From the NCBI GenBank assembly GCA_025922875.1, contig JAICGZ010000029.1, positions 1 to 32,870 on the forward strand: DNA of 32,870 nt. Direction: 5' to 3'. The number at the start of each line of letters is the position of its first letter. Positions within the stretch are counted from its first letter, which is position 1. Source of the stretch: Pyrinomonadaceae bacterium. Lineage in GTDB: Bacteria; Acidobacteriota; Blastocatellia; Pyrinomonadales; Pyrinomonadaceae. The notes under the pieces are model-generated. The model was not told the DNA's origin. It searched no databases and saw only the letters and a program-made list of their open reading frames with translations. Shown here piece after piece: positions 7,820 to 15,367 of this stretch. The translations under genes and the position numbers were made by a program.

Positions 7820-8827
7820 ATGTCGCAATCATCAAAAATCCTAAACACACTGGCAGTTACAATTGTGCTCCTCGTGAGCAGTGCAACTGTTGTTTATTCT
7901 CAGGACGAAAAGCAAAAGCCAAAGAAACAGTTGCCTCAAGGCGCACCGTCGATCCTTTGGCGAGAGCCCGCCAATATTGAGTCTCGAGATCTCCTGCTTG
8001 GACCAGGCGGTGAAAGGATGAAGCCGGATCTCAGCCGCCTCACGTTCATCAAAGAAGAAAAGGGCGGCTACTCCAAAAAGTATCGCGTCAAGGATGCGAA
8101 GGGTCGCGTGTGGGTGGCAAAGCTTGGCAAAGAAGCGCAGAGCGAGACTGCCGCGGTCAGATTAGTGTGGGCGGTGGGCTATGTAACGGAGATCAATTAT
8201 CTCGCGCCTCGTGTGACGATCGAAGGCAAAGGAACTTTTGAAAACGTGCGCTTCGAGGCCAGACCTGAAAACGTCGACCGTTTCGACGAGTGGCGTTGGA
8301 CCGACAATCCGTTTAGCGGCAAGCGTGAATTGCAGGGACTCAAGGTGCTAATGGCGCTGCTGGAAAACTGGGATCTCAAAGACGAGAATAACAAAATACT
8401 CGTGGTCCAAAACGGCAATCGCAACGAATTGCATTACATTGTCAGTGACCTCGGAACAACTTTTGGAAAGACTGGCGGACAGAAGTCACCGGTGGCATTC
8501 TTTAAAAGCATCAAGGGAAGCCGCAACGAACCCAACGACTACGTAAATGATCAGTTTATCGATGGCGTCGAGGGGAATATTGTGCGATTGGACTACAGTG
8601 GTAAGAACTCCGATATGATGCGCGATATCACCGTTGAGGATGCGAAGTGGATTGGCGGATTGCTATCGCGTCTGAGCGATCGACAGTTACAAGATGCATT
8701 TCGGGCGGCCAATTACAGCGCGAGTGAGGTGGATATGCTCGCGCGCTCCGTTCGAAAACGGATCAATGAATTGACGAGCTTGCAACCACAGTCCGCTACA
8801 GTGTCTACAAAACCCCTGCGCGAGTAG
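7820..8827 (+). CDS. Secreted protein with kinase-like core
   Basis: A protein of 335 residues. Residues 5-27 are a hydrophobic signal peptide ending VVYSQ, so it is probably exported. The fold looks kinase-like. A beta-rich lobe has GRVWVAKLGKE (Lys101 as candidate ATP-lysine), followed by QSETAAVRLVWAVGY (Glu109 as candidate helix-C partner). Then come LLENWDLKDENN (Asp185 and Asn190, resembling the catalytic loop) and YIVSDLGTTFG (Asp210, resembling the DxG metal motif). These are by-eye matches to the protein kinase/HipA/FAM20 layout, not a database result. The start at 7820 is chosen because CGGAGGGAGAG precedes it. The longer frame runs into the repeat. The target is unknown. Confidence 0.65.
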   Translation: MSQSSKILNTLAVTIVLLVSSATVVYSQDEKQKPKKQLPQGAPSILWREPANIESRDLLLGPGGERMKPDLSRLTFIKEEKGGYSKKYRVKDAKGRVWVAKLGKEAQSETAAVRLVWAVGYVTEINYLAPRVTIEGKGTFENVRFEARPENVDRFDEWRWTDNPFSGKRELQGLKVLMALLENWDLKDENNKILVVQNGNRNELHYIVSDLGTTFGKTGGQKSPVAFFKSIKGSRNEPNDYVNDQFIDGVEGNIVRLDYSGKNSDMMRDITVEDAKWIGGLLSRLSDRQLQDAFRAANYSASEVDMLARSVRKRINELTSLQPQSATVSTKPLRE

Positions 8828-9039
8828 TGACGCCGTTTTGAGTTCAAACTGCCGTCATTCCCCGCGCGCTACGTCTTGATCGGATCGATACTCCGCAGTA
8901 TTCTCGCCGAGGCGTACAGGACGCCACCCGTCCGCGGGCAGGACTGAGTCCACCTGATTAGCCTTAGCGACTCCAGGTTCCAACGCGAACCTCCTTTCGC
9001 CCGAATAGCGGACAACGGGCACAGAATGAGGAGGCTCGT

Positions 9040-10323
9040 ATGTCTGATCAGAACAACCACACACGTCTACTTCCCGTCCGTCCTGACCTCGATCAACTCA
9101 AGCATCAAGCAAAAGACTTGCTGCGAAGTATTCGTCGCCGCGATCCAGCAGCACTAGCTGAATTCCACGAATTCGCATCGGATGCGGAGCAAGCAAAACT
9201 TGCCGGCGTGCAGTTGGCGCTCGCTCGAAGTTATGGCGCTTCAAGCTGGCCGCGCCTGGTCCAATCGTGCAAGCTCATCGACGCGATCTGGCGCGACGAT
9301 GTTGATGCCGTACGTGAACTGGTGCAGAAGCATCCAAAGCTGCTGCACGAGAACGCAGGTATTCGAAACCGCAATTGGGGACCACCGCTGACCTACGCGG
9401 CAAATCTCGGCCGCGATCGCATTATCAAAATGCTCTACGAACTTGGCGCGCGCGATCTCGAAACGGCTATCGACCGCGCCACGCTCCAGAGCAAGATCGG
9501 CACTGCGCGAATGCTGCTCGAGATGCTGGGCTCACCACCTCCACTTCAAAGAGCGCTCGATGGACCAGCTTACACTCTGAGTACTTCCGGTACTGCACTC
9601 ATGCTCGAGCTCGGTGCCCAGGTTGTGGACCAGAACGGTAAGAGACTAGCGCCGGTAGACGTCGTACTTGAAAGCGACAGCCGCAAGCCTGCAGCGAAGC
9701 ATGAGATTCTCGAGCTGTACGTACAACATGGACTCGAGTTGCCTGACACGCCTGTGATGGCGCTGCATCGTGGCCGCATCGATCTGCTCGAAGCGCATCT
9801 GCGTCGCGATCCACAACTACTCCAACGAACCTTCACGCACGAGGAGATCTTTCCTCCTGAGTTGGGTTGTCACGACGAAGTGCTCGCAACGCAAGGGACA
9901 CCACTCTCAGGCACAACCTTGTTGCACATGTGCGCCGACTTCGACGAGATAGAGATTGCGCGCTGGTTGCTTGAGCGCGGAATGGATCCCGATGCGAAGG
10001 CCGCTCTAGATTCGCAAGGATTTGGCGGACACACTGCACTCTTCGCAACCGTGGTGTCGCAACCGAATTATTGGATGAATCGCACGCACCAACCACAGGT
10101 TGCGCCGTTCACGCAGTTGTTGCTCGACCATGGCGCGAATCCAAACGTTCGCGCTTCACTACGCAAGCGGCTCCACCCGGGGTACGCGGGAAGATTTGAT
10201 GTCGAGAACACGTACGAGTATCGCGATGTTACACCGCTCGGGTGGGGCCGGCAGTTTCACGCGAAGACCTTCGTAAGCGAGCCTGCCATGCGCCTCATCG
10301 AGGAGCACGGCGGCCTAGGGTAG
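9040..10323 (+). CDS. Ankyrin-repeat protein
   Basis: A cytoplasmic protein of 427 residues with no signal peptide. Ankyrin-type units are visible as DDVDAVRELVQKHPKLLHENAG, GPPLTYAANLGRDRIIKMLYELGA, GTTLLHMCADFDEIEIARWLLERGMDPDA and GGHTALFATV with FTQLLLDHGANPNV. The N-terminus (RPDLDQLKHQAKDLLRSIRRRDPAALAEFH) is the leader often seen on such bacterial ankyrin proteins. These repeats mediate protein contacts, and the partner is unknown. The start is firm because TGAGGAGG lies seven bases upstream. It has its own upstream gap of 212 bp, in which nothing else was recognised. Confidence 0.85.
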   Translation: MSDQNNHTRLLPVRPDLDQLKHQAKDLLRSIRRRDPAALAEFHEFASDAEQAKLAGVQLALARSYGASSWPRLVQSCKLIDAIWRDDVDAVRELVQKHPKLLHENAGIRNRNWGPPLTYAANLGRDRIIKMLYELGARDLETAIDRATLQSKIGTARMLLEMLGSPPPLQRALDGPAYTLSTSGTALMLELGAQVVDQNGKRLAPVDVVLESDSRKPAAKHEILELYVQHGLELPDTPVMALHRGRIDLLEAHLRRDPQLLQRTFTHEEIFPPELGCHDEVLATQGTPLSGTTLLHMCADFDEIEIARWLLERGMDPDAKAALDSQGFGGHTALFATVVSQPNYWMNRTHQPQVAPFTQLLLDHGANPNVRASLRKRLHPGYAGRFDVENTYEYRDVTPLGWGRQFHAKTFVSEPAMRLIEEHGGLG

Positions 10324-10401
10324 TGATGCAGTTTGAGTCGACGCCTCCATGGAGGGCTAATTTTTTGTAACCAAACCCGCCCCTCGCGTGTCTTAAAGAT
10401 A

Positions 10402-10446
10402 GGTCGGGCTCTCCCGGAAGACGCGGGAGAGCCCGACCACTTTTTT
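10402..10446 (+). terminator. Strong intrinsic terminator or attenuator
   Basis: A 15-bp perfect stem, GGTCGGGCTCTCCCG (10402-10416) with CGGGAGAGCCCGACC (10424-10438), a 7-nt loop, then a run of six T. It ends only 20 nt before the next gene's ATG at 10467. It could end ankyrin transcription or work as an attenuator for 10467. Confidence 0.85.
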
Positions 10447-10466
10447 GTGTTAAAGAGGGGAAAACA

Positions 10467-10787
10467 ATGAAAAGAGTACTAGGCATTACACTCGCGTTGC
10501 TCTCCATGGGTTTTGTGATTTCGGCGGAAGCGAAGCCGGCTGATGTATCGAGCCAGAGCACCGTTGCTGTGAGTTCAGCATCTCAGTGGCAATACGATCG
10601 TTACGGCAGGCGGTACGATCGCCGCTACAACAGGCGGTATGATCGCCGCTACAACCGCGGTCGGAGTGTGACTCGGTCTCGCGTCGTTCGCTACGGCAGG
10701 CGCCTCTACCGGGAGACTTATTTGGTTACGTACTGGCCAAATGGCCGTACAAATGCACGGTTAATTAGCCGCTACCGCATCGGTTAA
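10467..10787 (+). CDS. Small secreted Arg/Tyr-rich protein
   Basis: A protein of 106 residues. Residues 1-22 form a signal peptide (MKRVLGITLALLSMGF, then AEA). The middle contains a fourfold RRYDRRYNR-type repeat between about 46 and 66, from an internal DNA duplication (the pattern TACGATCGCCGCTACAAC recurs). The C-terminus is YRETYLVTYWPNGRTNARLI. No function is recognised. The charge suggests cell-surface or nucleic-acid/polysaccharide contact. The ribosome site AGAGGGG is good. The gene is followed 28 bp later by another small secreted protein gene and is probably co-transcribed with it. Confidence 0.7.
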   Translation: MKRVLGITLALLSMGFVISAEAKPADVSSQSTVAVSSASQWQYDRYGRRYDRRYNRRYDRRYNRGRSVTRSRVVRYGRRLYRETYLVTYWPNGRTNARLISRYRIG

Positions 10788-10815
10788 TGCGGTTTAGAAC
10801 AAGGAAGGTTGAAAT

Positions 10816-11283
10816 ATGAAAAGAAATTATTTGCGAAAGATCGGCGGTCTCGCTCTCACCGCGCTCATGCTGTTTGGGATTGCGTTCGTTTCATCGAGCG
10901 AAGTCCAGGCTCAGAAGCGCCGGAGAGTGGTGATCGTTCGTCCTTACCCGTATCGCATATATCGCCCGTTCGGTTTTGGATATCGTGATTGGTGGGGTTA
11001 CCCGTATGGTTGGGGTTGGGGATACGATCCCTGGTCTCACAATTTCCGGTACAGCCACTACGTTTTTGATAACAGCGAAAAGGCCGGCAATCAGGGCTAC
11101 AAAGACGGTTTCAAAACCGGCAAGAAGGACGGCAAGAAAGATAAGAGCTACGATCCCCAGCGCTCTCATTATTTCAAGGAGGCCGGTTTCGGAAACTTTG
11201 CTGACGTTTACCGATCCGCCTTCTCGAAAGGTTACGAGGATGGTTACAGTGAAGGTGGCCGCGAACGCGAACGTGCCGGCTAA
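10816..11283 (+). CDS. Small secreted Tyr/Gly/Arg-rich protein
   Basis: A protein of 155 residues with a signal peptide (residues 1-32, ending VQAQ). Next come an aromatic stretch (PYPYRIYRPFGFGYRDWWG) and two copies of a short motif: GYKDGFKTGKKDGKKD at about 95-110 and KGYEDGYSEGG at about 139-149. This motif recurs in secreted acidobacterial proteins of unknown function. AAGGAAGG precedes the ATG. A strong terminator follows at 11315, so with 10467 it forms a short unit. Confidence 0.72.
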   Translation: MKRNYLRKIGGLALTALMLFGIAFVSSSEVQAQKRRRVVIVRPYPYRIYRPFGFGYRDWWGYPYGWGWGYDPWSHNFRYSHYVFDNSEKAGNQGYKDGFKTGKKDGKKDKSYDPQRSHYFKEAGFGNFADVYRSAFSKGYEDGYSEGGRERERAG

Positions 11284-11314
11284 TCCTGATCTGCTAATCG
11301 TTACTTAAATCGAG

Positions 11315-11347
11315 CCGCCGCGACGCAAAGAGGTCGCGGCGGTTTTT
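11315..11347 (+). terminator. Intrinsic terminator
   Basis: Perfect 10-bp stem CCGCCGCGAC (11315-11324) / GTCGCGGCGG (11333-11342) with an 8-nt loop and TTTTT. It ends the secreted-protein unit and overlaps the end of the convergent peroxiredoxin gene at 11346. Confidence 0.88.
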
Positions 11348-12149
11348 ATTTGAGCGACTTCGCTGCTTCCAGCACTTCCTCCGGTCGTGCACGGTCAAAG
11401 TAGCTTTCCGTTAAGTTGACCCAGCGCACTGTTCCTGATCGATCAACCAGAAACTCAGCGGGCCGTGCGATGTCATTGCCATTCTCTCCGGCGCCGGCAT
11501 GAACCAGGTCATAACGTCGAATTACTTCGATATTCGAATCGGAAAGAAACGTCAAACTATAACCTTCGTTCTGAGCAAGATTGCGTGACGCTTCGGGAGG
11601 ATCGACGCTGATCGCAACCGGACGAATCCCCGCCGCATTGAACTGGTCCAAACTCTTTTCGATGCTCCGTAACTCGGAGTTGCATAATGGTCACCAGTGG
11701 CCTCTGTAGAAAATCAGCAGCACACCTTTCGCTGGATTGCCGTTGACGGGTTGTGACAGGAGTTCCGAAAGAGAGACGGACCGACCTGTCGCGTCAGGAA
11801 GAGTGAAGTCGGGTGCTCGTTGGCCCACTTGTGGCGCGCCAGTCGAAGGTGGTAACCAACGCGCCACGACAAACAGCGAAAAAAGAGATAATCCGATCAC
11901 GGCCAAACCGAGGAGTCCGACGATAGAACTGACAATCCTCGAACGCGTGGGATGTGGGCGATCAGCAGCAAAGCCGCGCCGGATGCCTGCGAAGAGCAAT
12001 ACCGCTGCTATCAAAAACAGCAGGAGGTTGGCCCACGGAAAATCACGCGTGACAGGAAACCAGACAAAGATAAAGAAATAACTGAGAAACGACGCGAAGG
12101 TGAGCAGGAAGCCCACCCACAGCGGCCAGTTCAAACGTCGTGCGTTCAT
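11346..12149 (-). CDS. Membrane-anchored peroxiredoxin-like protein, probable selenoprotein
   Basis: A thioredoxin-fold peroxidase (AhpC/TSA type) expected to reduce peroxides or disulfides outside the cytoplasm. Three membrane segments come first (about residues 10-31, 39-55 and 72-96), then the domain starting GAPQVGQRAPDFTLPDATG. The active-site stretch reads FYRGHW, then TGA at 11693-11691, then PLCNSEL. Homologues have Cys there, so residue 153 is read as selenocysteine in a UxxC pair. Eleven bases after the TGA lies CTCCG-AGTTA-CGGAG (11679-11665), a SECIS-like hairpin. The frame continues intact for 114 more residues, with DPPEASRNLA. The start at 12149 has AGGTGA upstream. Without Sec decoding this would be a nonsense-mutated gene. 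Confidence 0.8.
11665..11693 (-). promoter_or_regulatory. Candidate bacterial SECIS element with UGA codon
   Basis: The TGA at 11693-11691 is followed by 11 nt, then a 5-bp stem CTCCG/CGGAG with loop AGTTA. The loop has G as its second base and starts 16 nt after the UGA. From memory, bacterial SECIS rules require a G in the first two loop bases and a distance of 16-37 nt, and both are met. Confidence 0.65.
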
Positions 12150-12172
12150 ACAATCACCTGTTGGAACATGAT

Positions 12173-12237
12173 TTACAGGATGTTTCAAGATGTTCAGGAT
12201 AACCACCTTGTCAATCCTGTAACATCCTGTAATCCTG
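12173..12237. repeat. ACAGGAT-family fold-back repeat
   Basis: ACAGGATGTT on the left pairs with AACATCCTGT on the right, followed by a further AATCCTGT. It sits in the gap between the VOC gene and the peroxiredoxin gene. The same family occurs at 15368, 16993 and 21965. Confidence 0.7.
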
Positions 12238-12242
12238 TCTAA

Positions 12243-12644
12243 CTATTCGCAATTGACCATCCATGGAATGCCGAAACGATCGACGCACATTCCAAAACCC
12301 GAGGCCCAGAACGTCTTCTGAAACGGCATCGTGGTCTTCCCATTTTGCGCGAGCGCGTTAAAGATCTGTTCTCCTTTCGCCGGGTCCTTGAGCGAGATCG
12401 AAACCGACACACCCTGCGGTTTTTCGTATTGTCCCGGCGGTGCGTCTGACGCCATCAGACGTTGATCGCCAATCACCATACTGGCGTGAAGAACCTTGTC
12501 GCCCCAGTCGCCAGGTACATGTTCCGCCGCGGGTGATCCGGCGAAATTCATTATCGCCTCGATCTTGCCGCCAAGCGTTTGTTCGTAAAACTTGAAAGCC
12601 TCGGCGCAGTCGCCGTTAAAAGTTAGATATGGGTTCAATTGCAT
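12243..12644 (-). CDS. VOC-superfamily PhnB-like protein
   Basis: A protein of 133 residues of the glyoxalase/bleomycin-resistance/dioxygenase superfamily, PhnB-like subgroup. It opens MQLNPYLTFNGDCAEAFKFYEQTLGG and shows the HVPGDWGDKVLHASMVIGDQRLMASDA and FGMCVDRFGIPWMVN segments typical of this group. The reaction is unknown, as the group binds metals or ligands through paired beta-alpha-beta-beta-beta modules. AAGGAGG precedes the ATG. It lies in line with DoxX and DGPF genes, probably one operon from the promoter at 13458. Confidence 0.85.
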   Translation of the reverse strand: MQLNPYLTFNGDCAEAFKFYEQTLGGKIEAIMNFAGSPAAEHVPGDWGDKVLHASMVIGDQRLMASDAPPGQYEKPQGVSVSISLKDPAKGEQIFNALAQNGKTTMPFQKTFWASGFGMCVDRFGIPWMVNCE

Positions 12645-12675
12645 ACTCTTGCCTCCTTAATTATTAGTGATGAAA

Positions 12676-13053
12676 TTAACGAAGCGGGGCTACCTTCGCC
12701 CGCCCATACGCCACGAACAAGCAGAGAACTCCGATTATGAACGGTGATGCGGCTGCCATCACTCCACCGCCTATGAGCGAAACGACGATCGCCCCAATCA
12801 TGATGATCAATAATCCGATAGCAGCATATATGGTCAGATATTGCTTGCGGCGAAATATGCCCGGCAGGATCAATCCAAGCGCTCCAAGTACTTCACACAA
12901 GCCAATGAATTTAAGAAACCAACCCGGAAACAGAATCGCGTTTGGCGGCGCCATCGAATTCAAAACCTCCGTGGGGATAACCAGCTTCATGCCTCCTGCA
13001 AACAGAAAAGTCAGTGCCAACAGGATCTGAAAGATCCAAAGTAAGATGTTCAT
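12676..13053 (-). CDS. DoxX-family membrane protein
   Basis: A protein of 125 residues with about four membrane helices, starting MNILLWIFQILLALTFLFAGGMKL, as is standard for DoxX-like proteins. Later segments are FPGWFLKFIGLCEVLGALGLILPG and LTIYAAIGLLIIMIGAIVVSLIGGG. The family is often found near redox and ECF-sigma loci, and its substrate is unclear. It begins 13 bp after the DGPF stop and sits 31 bp before the VOC gene, consistent with an operon. Confidence 0.88.
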   Translation of the reverse strand: MNILLWIFQILLALTFLFAGGMKLVIPTEVLNSMAPPNAILFPGWFLKFIGLCEVLGALGLILPGIFRRKQYLTIYAAIGLLIIMIGAIVVSLIGGGVMAAASPFIIGVLCLFVAYGRAKVAPLR

Positions 13054-13066
13054 AAACGGGGTCCCT

Positions 13067-13435
13067 TCAAGCAGTTTTAGATTGTGCCGGCAAGCCTTTA
13101 ATCTCTAACACTGGCCGGATTTCGATAGTTCCATGTTTCGCAACCGGAATTCGTTCGGCAATACTCATCGCCTCGTCCAAATCCCGCGCATCGATCAGGT
13201 AGTAGCCGCCGAGTTGTTCACGAGTTTCAGCGAATGGTCCATCCGTTACCAGACGCTTGCCGTTACGCACACGAACGCTGGTCGCAGTCGCAACCGGATG
13301 CAGCGGCGCGGACGCGAGATACTTACCTTTCGCACTCAGATCCTGTGCGAGTTGTGCCGATTCGACGTAGCAATGCTCCCGTTCAGTATCGCTTAGCTCT
13401 TTTTCATCGAGGTAAACCAGCAACATGTATTTCAT
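13067..13435 (-). CDS. YCII-related DGPF-type protein
   Basis: A protein of 122 residues of the YCII/DGPF family. It opens MKYMLLVYLDE and carries VRVRNGKRLVTDGPFAETREQLGG, the motif that names the group, then YYLIDARDLDEAMSIAERIP. It is about 60 percent alike by eye to the protein at 5767. The ATG has GGAGGT upstream. The candidate ECF42 promoter starts about 20 nt upstream. It is divergent from the ECF42 gene at 13514, the classic arrangement for ECF42 loci, and heads a probable operon with DoxX and VOC. Confidence 0.92.
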   Translation of the reverse strand: MKYMLLVYLDEKELSDTEREHCYVESAQLAQDLSAKGKYLASAPLHPVATATSVRVRNGKRLVTDGPFAETREQLGGYYLIDARDLDEAMSIAERIPVAKHGTIEIRPVLEIKGLPAQSKTA

Positions 13436-13457
13436 AAATTCGTACCTCCACTGGTAA

Positions 13458-13484
13458 ATCGAACGGCGAGGTCTCGAATCGACA
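13458..13484 (-). promoter_or_regulatory. Candidate ECF42 promoter upstream of DGPF-DoxX-VOC
   Basis: On the minus strand, TGTCGA (13484-13479), then 17 nt, then CGAT (13461-13458), about 22 nt before the DGPF start. Boxes and spacer match those at 5702-5727. Confidence 0.7.
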
Positions 13485-13513
13485 CCTCAACATAAGTTTT
13501 TTTATTATCAGCC

Positions 13514-14770
13514 ATGCTGCAGAACTCGAATGTTGCTGTCGACTCAGTCTATCGAACCGATTGGGGCCGCATTGTTGCAACCCTGATACGCCAGTTTGGC
13601 GATTTCGAATTGGCCGAAGACGCCGCACAGGACGCGTTTACGGCAGCCATTGACCAGTGGCGAACTGAGGGCATTCCCGATTCCCCGCGCGCCTGGATAA
13701 TTCAAACAGCCAAACACAAAGCCATCGATCGCCTGCGACGTCAAACACGTCTGCAGGAAAAACTTGAAGCTGATCCGGACTTCGCTTCCGAGCCGATCGT
13801 CGAAGCTCCAACACTGGACCTCGGTGAAATTCCGGACGATCGTTTGCGACTGATCTTTACCTGCTGCCATCCGGCGCTATCGCTCGACGCTCAGGTTGCG
13901 CTCACCCTGCGTACTTTAGGCGGACTTCAAACCGACGAAATCGCGCGCGCATTTCTTGTCCCTACCGCAACGATGGCCCAGCGACTCGTGCGCGCCAAGC
14001 GAAAAATTCGCGATGCCGGAATCCCTTTTAGCGTTCCGGATACGAGCGAAATGCCCGCGCGGCTCGATGGCGTGCTGACTGCGATCTATCTCATCTTCAC
14101 CGAAGGCTACGCAGCAACGCGCGGCAAGCCACTCATCAGGGCCGATCTCTGTGCCGAAGCGATTCGCCTCGGACGTCTTGTAAGAACGCTCCTGGAACCC
14201 AGACCGCCGGCCGAAGCGACTGCACTGCTGGCGCTCATGTTGTTGCACGATTCTCGGCGCGAGGCTCGACTTGATGAAGACGGTAATCTTGTTGTGCTCG
14301 AGGAACAGGATCGCACTCTCTGGAATAGACCACAAATCGATGAAGCACTCGCTCTCGTCGAAGAGACGCTTCGCGGTGAACCTGGTCCATTCGCACTCGA
14401 AGCGGCGATCGCTGCGGAGCACTGCAAGGCCGCGCGACCTGAAGACACAAACTGGTCCAGGATCGTGACACTGTACGATCTACTGGAACAAGTTATGCCT
14501 TCTCCGATCGTGTCGCTAAACCGCGCCGTGGCAATCGCCATGGCTAAAGGTCCTCAGCCGGCGCTCGAACTGATCGACGAACTGGCCGCATCAGGCGAAC
14601 TCGACGAATATCACCTGCTGCACGCCGCTCGTGCTGACATGTTGCGCCGGCTGGGATCCAACGACGAAGCTGCTCAAAGTTACGAGACAGCTCTGCGTTT
14701 AGTTACTAACGATAACGAGCGGCGCTTCCTCGAGCGCCGCCTCAAAGAAGTGCAAGGATTGCCACAATAA
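13514..14770 (+). CDS. ECF42-type RNA polymerase sigma factor
   Basis: A protein of 418 residues, much longer than a standard ECF sigma (about 190). The sigma2 region is DFELAEDAAQDAFTAAIDQWRTEGIP with RAWIIQTAKHKAIDRLRRQ. The sigma4 region is LRTLGGLQTDEIARAFLVPTATMAQRLVRAKRKIRDAGIPF. The remaining 200-plus residues form the C-terminal TPR-like extension characteristic of ECF42 (ALLALMLLHDSRREARLDEDG, then LNRAVAIAMAKGPQPALELIDEL). No anti-sigma gene is adjacent. ECF42 proteins are thought to be controlled through this extension. It is divergent from a DGPF gene and presumably drives it. No clear ribosome site was seen ahead of the ATG. Confidence 0.92.
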   Translation: MLQNSNVAVDSVYRTDWGRIVATLIRQFGDFELAEDAAQDAFTAAIDQWRTEGIPDSPRAWIIQTAKHKAIDRLRRQTRLQEKLEADPDFASEPIVEAPTLDLGEIPDDRLRLIFTCCHPALSLDAQVALTLRTLGGLQTDEIARAFLVPTATMAQRLVRAKRKIRDAGIPFSVPDTSEMPARLDGVLTAIYLIFTEGYAATRGKPLIRADLCAEAIRLGRLVRTLLEPRPPAEATALLALMLLHDSRREARLDEDGNLVVLEEQDRTLWNRPQIDEALALVEETLRGEPGPFALEAAIAAEHCKAARPEDTNWSRIVTLYDLLEQVMPSPIVSLNRAVAIAMAKGPQPALELIDELAASGELDEYHLLHAARADMLRRLGSNDEAAQSYETALRLVTNDNERRFLERRLKEVQGLPQ

Positions 14771-14820
14771 GGCACAAAAAGCACAAAACAATTTGCTGAA
14801 TCACTTGTGCTTTCTGTGCC
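14771..14820. repeat. CACAAAA-family hairpin between convergent genes
   Basis: GGCACAAAAAGCACAA (14771-14786) pairs with TTGTGCTTTCTGTGCC (14805-14820), with one mismatch and an 18-nt loop. It may serve as a two-way terminator between the ECF42 and VOC genes. Confidence 0.75.
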
Positions 14821-14837
14821 TCTTTGGTGGCTAAGTG

Positions 14838-15320
14838 TTAATCGCCGGCAGCGCCGGAAGCTCCTGTATGCATAGCAGCAAGGCGCTTCTCAATCTCTTC
14901 GGGTGTGACGTCTTCCTTGTGTGTTGCTACCGTCCAGACGTGTCCGAACGGATCAGTCAACGTACCTGAACGATCTCCATAGAATTGATCCTGCAACGGC
15001 TTCGTCTCTGTACCGCCCGCTGCAAGTGCCTGCTTGAAAGTAGTGTCCACGTCGTCAACGTAGATCATGATACCGACCGGTGATCCACCCAGTGACTTCG
15101 GTCCCTTGTGGCCCATCTCCGGGTGCTCGTCCGCGAGCATGAAAGGCGAGTCGCCAATCTTCATCTCGGCATGGCCGATCTTTCCACCATGGTCCATGCG
15201 AAACAGTTCGATAGCGCCGAATGCCTTCTTGTAATACTCGAGGGCCTCAGCCGCTCCATCAATGACGAGGTACGGGGTAATCGAGTGGTATCCTTCCGGG
15301 ATCGGTTTTACGTCTGCCAT
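14838..15320 (-). CDS. VOC-superfamily PhnB-like protein
   Basis: A protein of 160 residues of the PhnB/glyoxalase-like group, with SITPYLVIDGAAEALEYYKKAF, GHAEMKIGDSPFMLADEH and DRSGTLTDPFGHVWTVATHKEDV. The last segment holds the usual C-terminal metal-region Asp/Trp. The tail TPEEIEKRLAAM is a common helical extension. AAAGGGGAAAG precedes the ATG. It is distinct from the VOC protein at 12243 and convergent with the ECF42 gene. There is no TGTCGA motif upstream, so it is not an obvious member of that regulon. Confidence 0.88.
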   Translation of the reverse strand: MADVKPIPEGYHSITPYLVIDGAAEALEYYKKAFGAIELFRMDHGGKIGHAEMKIGDSPFMLADEHPEMGHKGPKSLGGSPVGIMIYVDDVDTTFKQALAAGGTETKPLQDQFYGDRSGTLTDPFGHVWTVATHKEDVTPEEIEKRLAAMHTGASGAAGD

Positions 15321-15367
15321 AACTTTCCCCTTTCAATTGGTTTAGGTTGTTTTTAATAGAGCTTTAG

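Noticed and set aside
8828-9039. Hidden gene or RNA in the gap before the ankyrin gene
   Set aside because: Only short minus-strand frames without ribosome sites and no clear hairpin were seen.
11691-12206. Two separate truncated genes (membrane protein and thioredoxin-like fragment)
   Set aside because: Both are in one frame split only by a TGA at the active-site position, so one selenoprotein gene explains them better.
13536-13554. TGTCGA followed by CGA inside the ECF42 gene
   Set aside because: The spacing is only 10 bp and it lies inside coding sequence, so it is not a promoter.
14107-14541. Minus-strand ORF of 144 residues opposite the sigma factor
   Set aside because: It is a Ser/Arg-rich shadow of the sigma factor gene.
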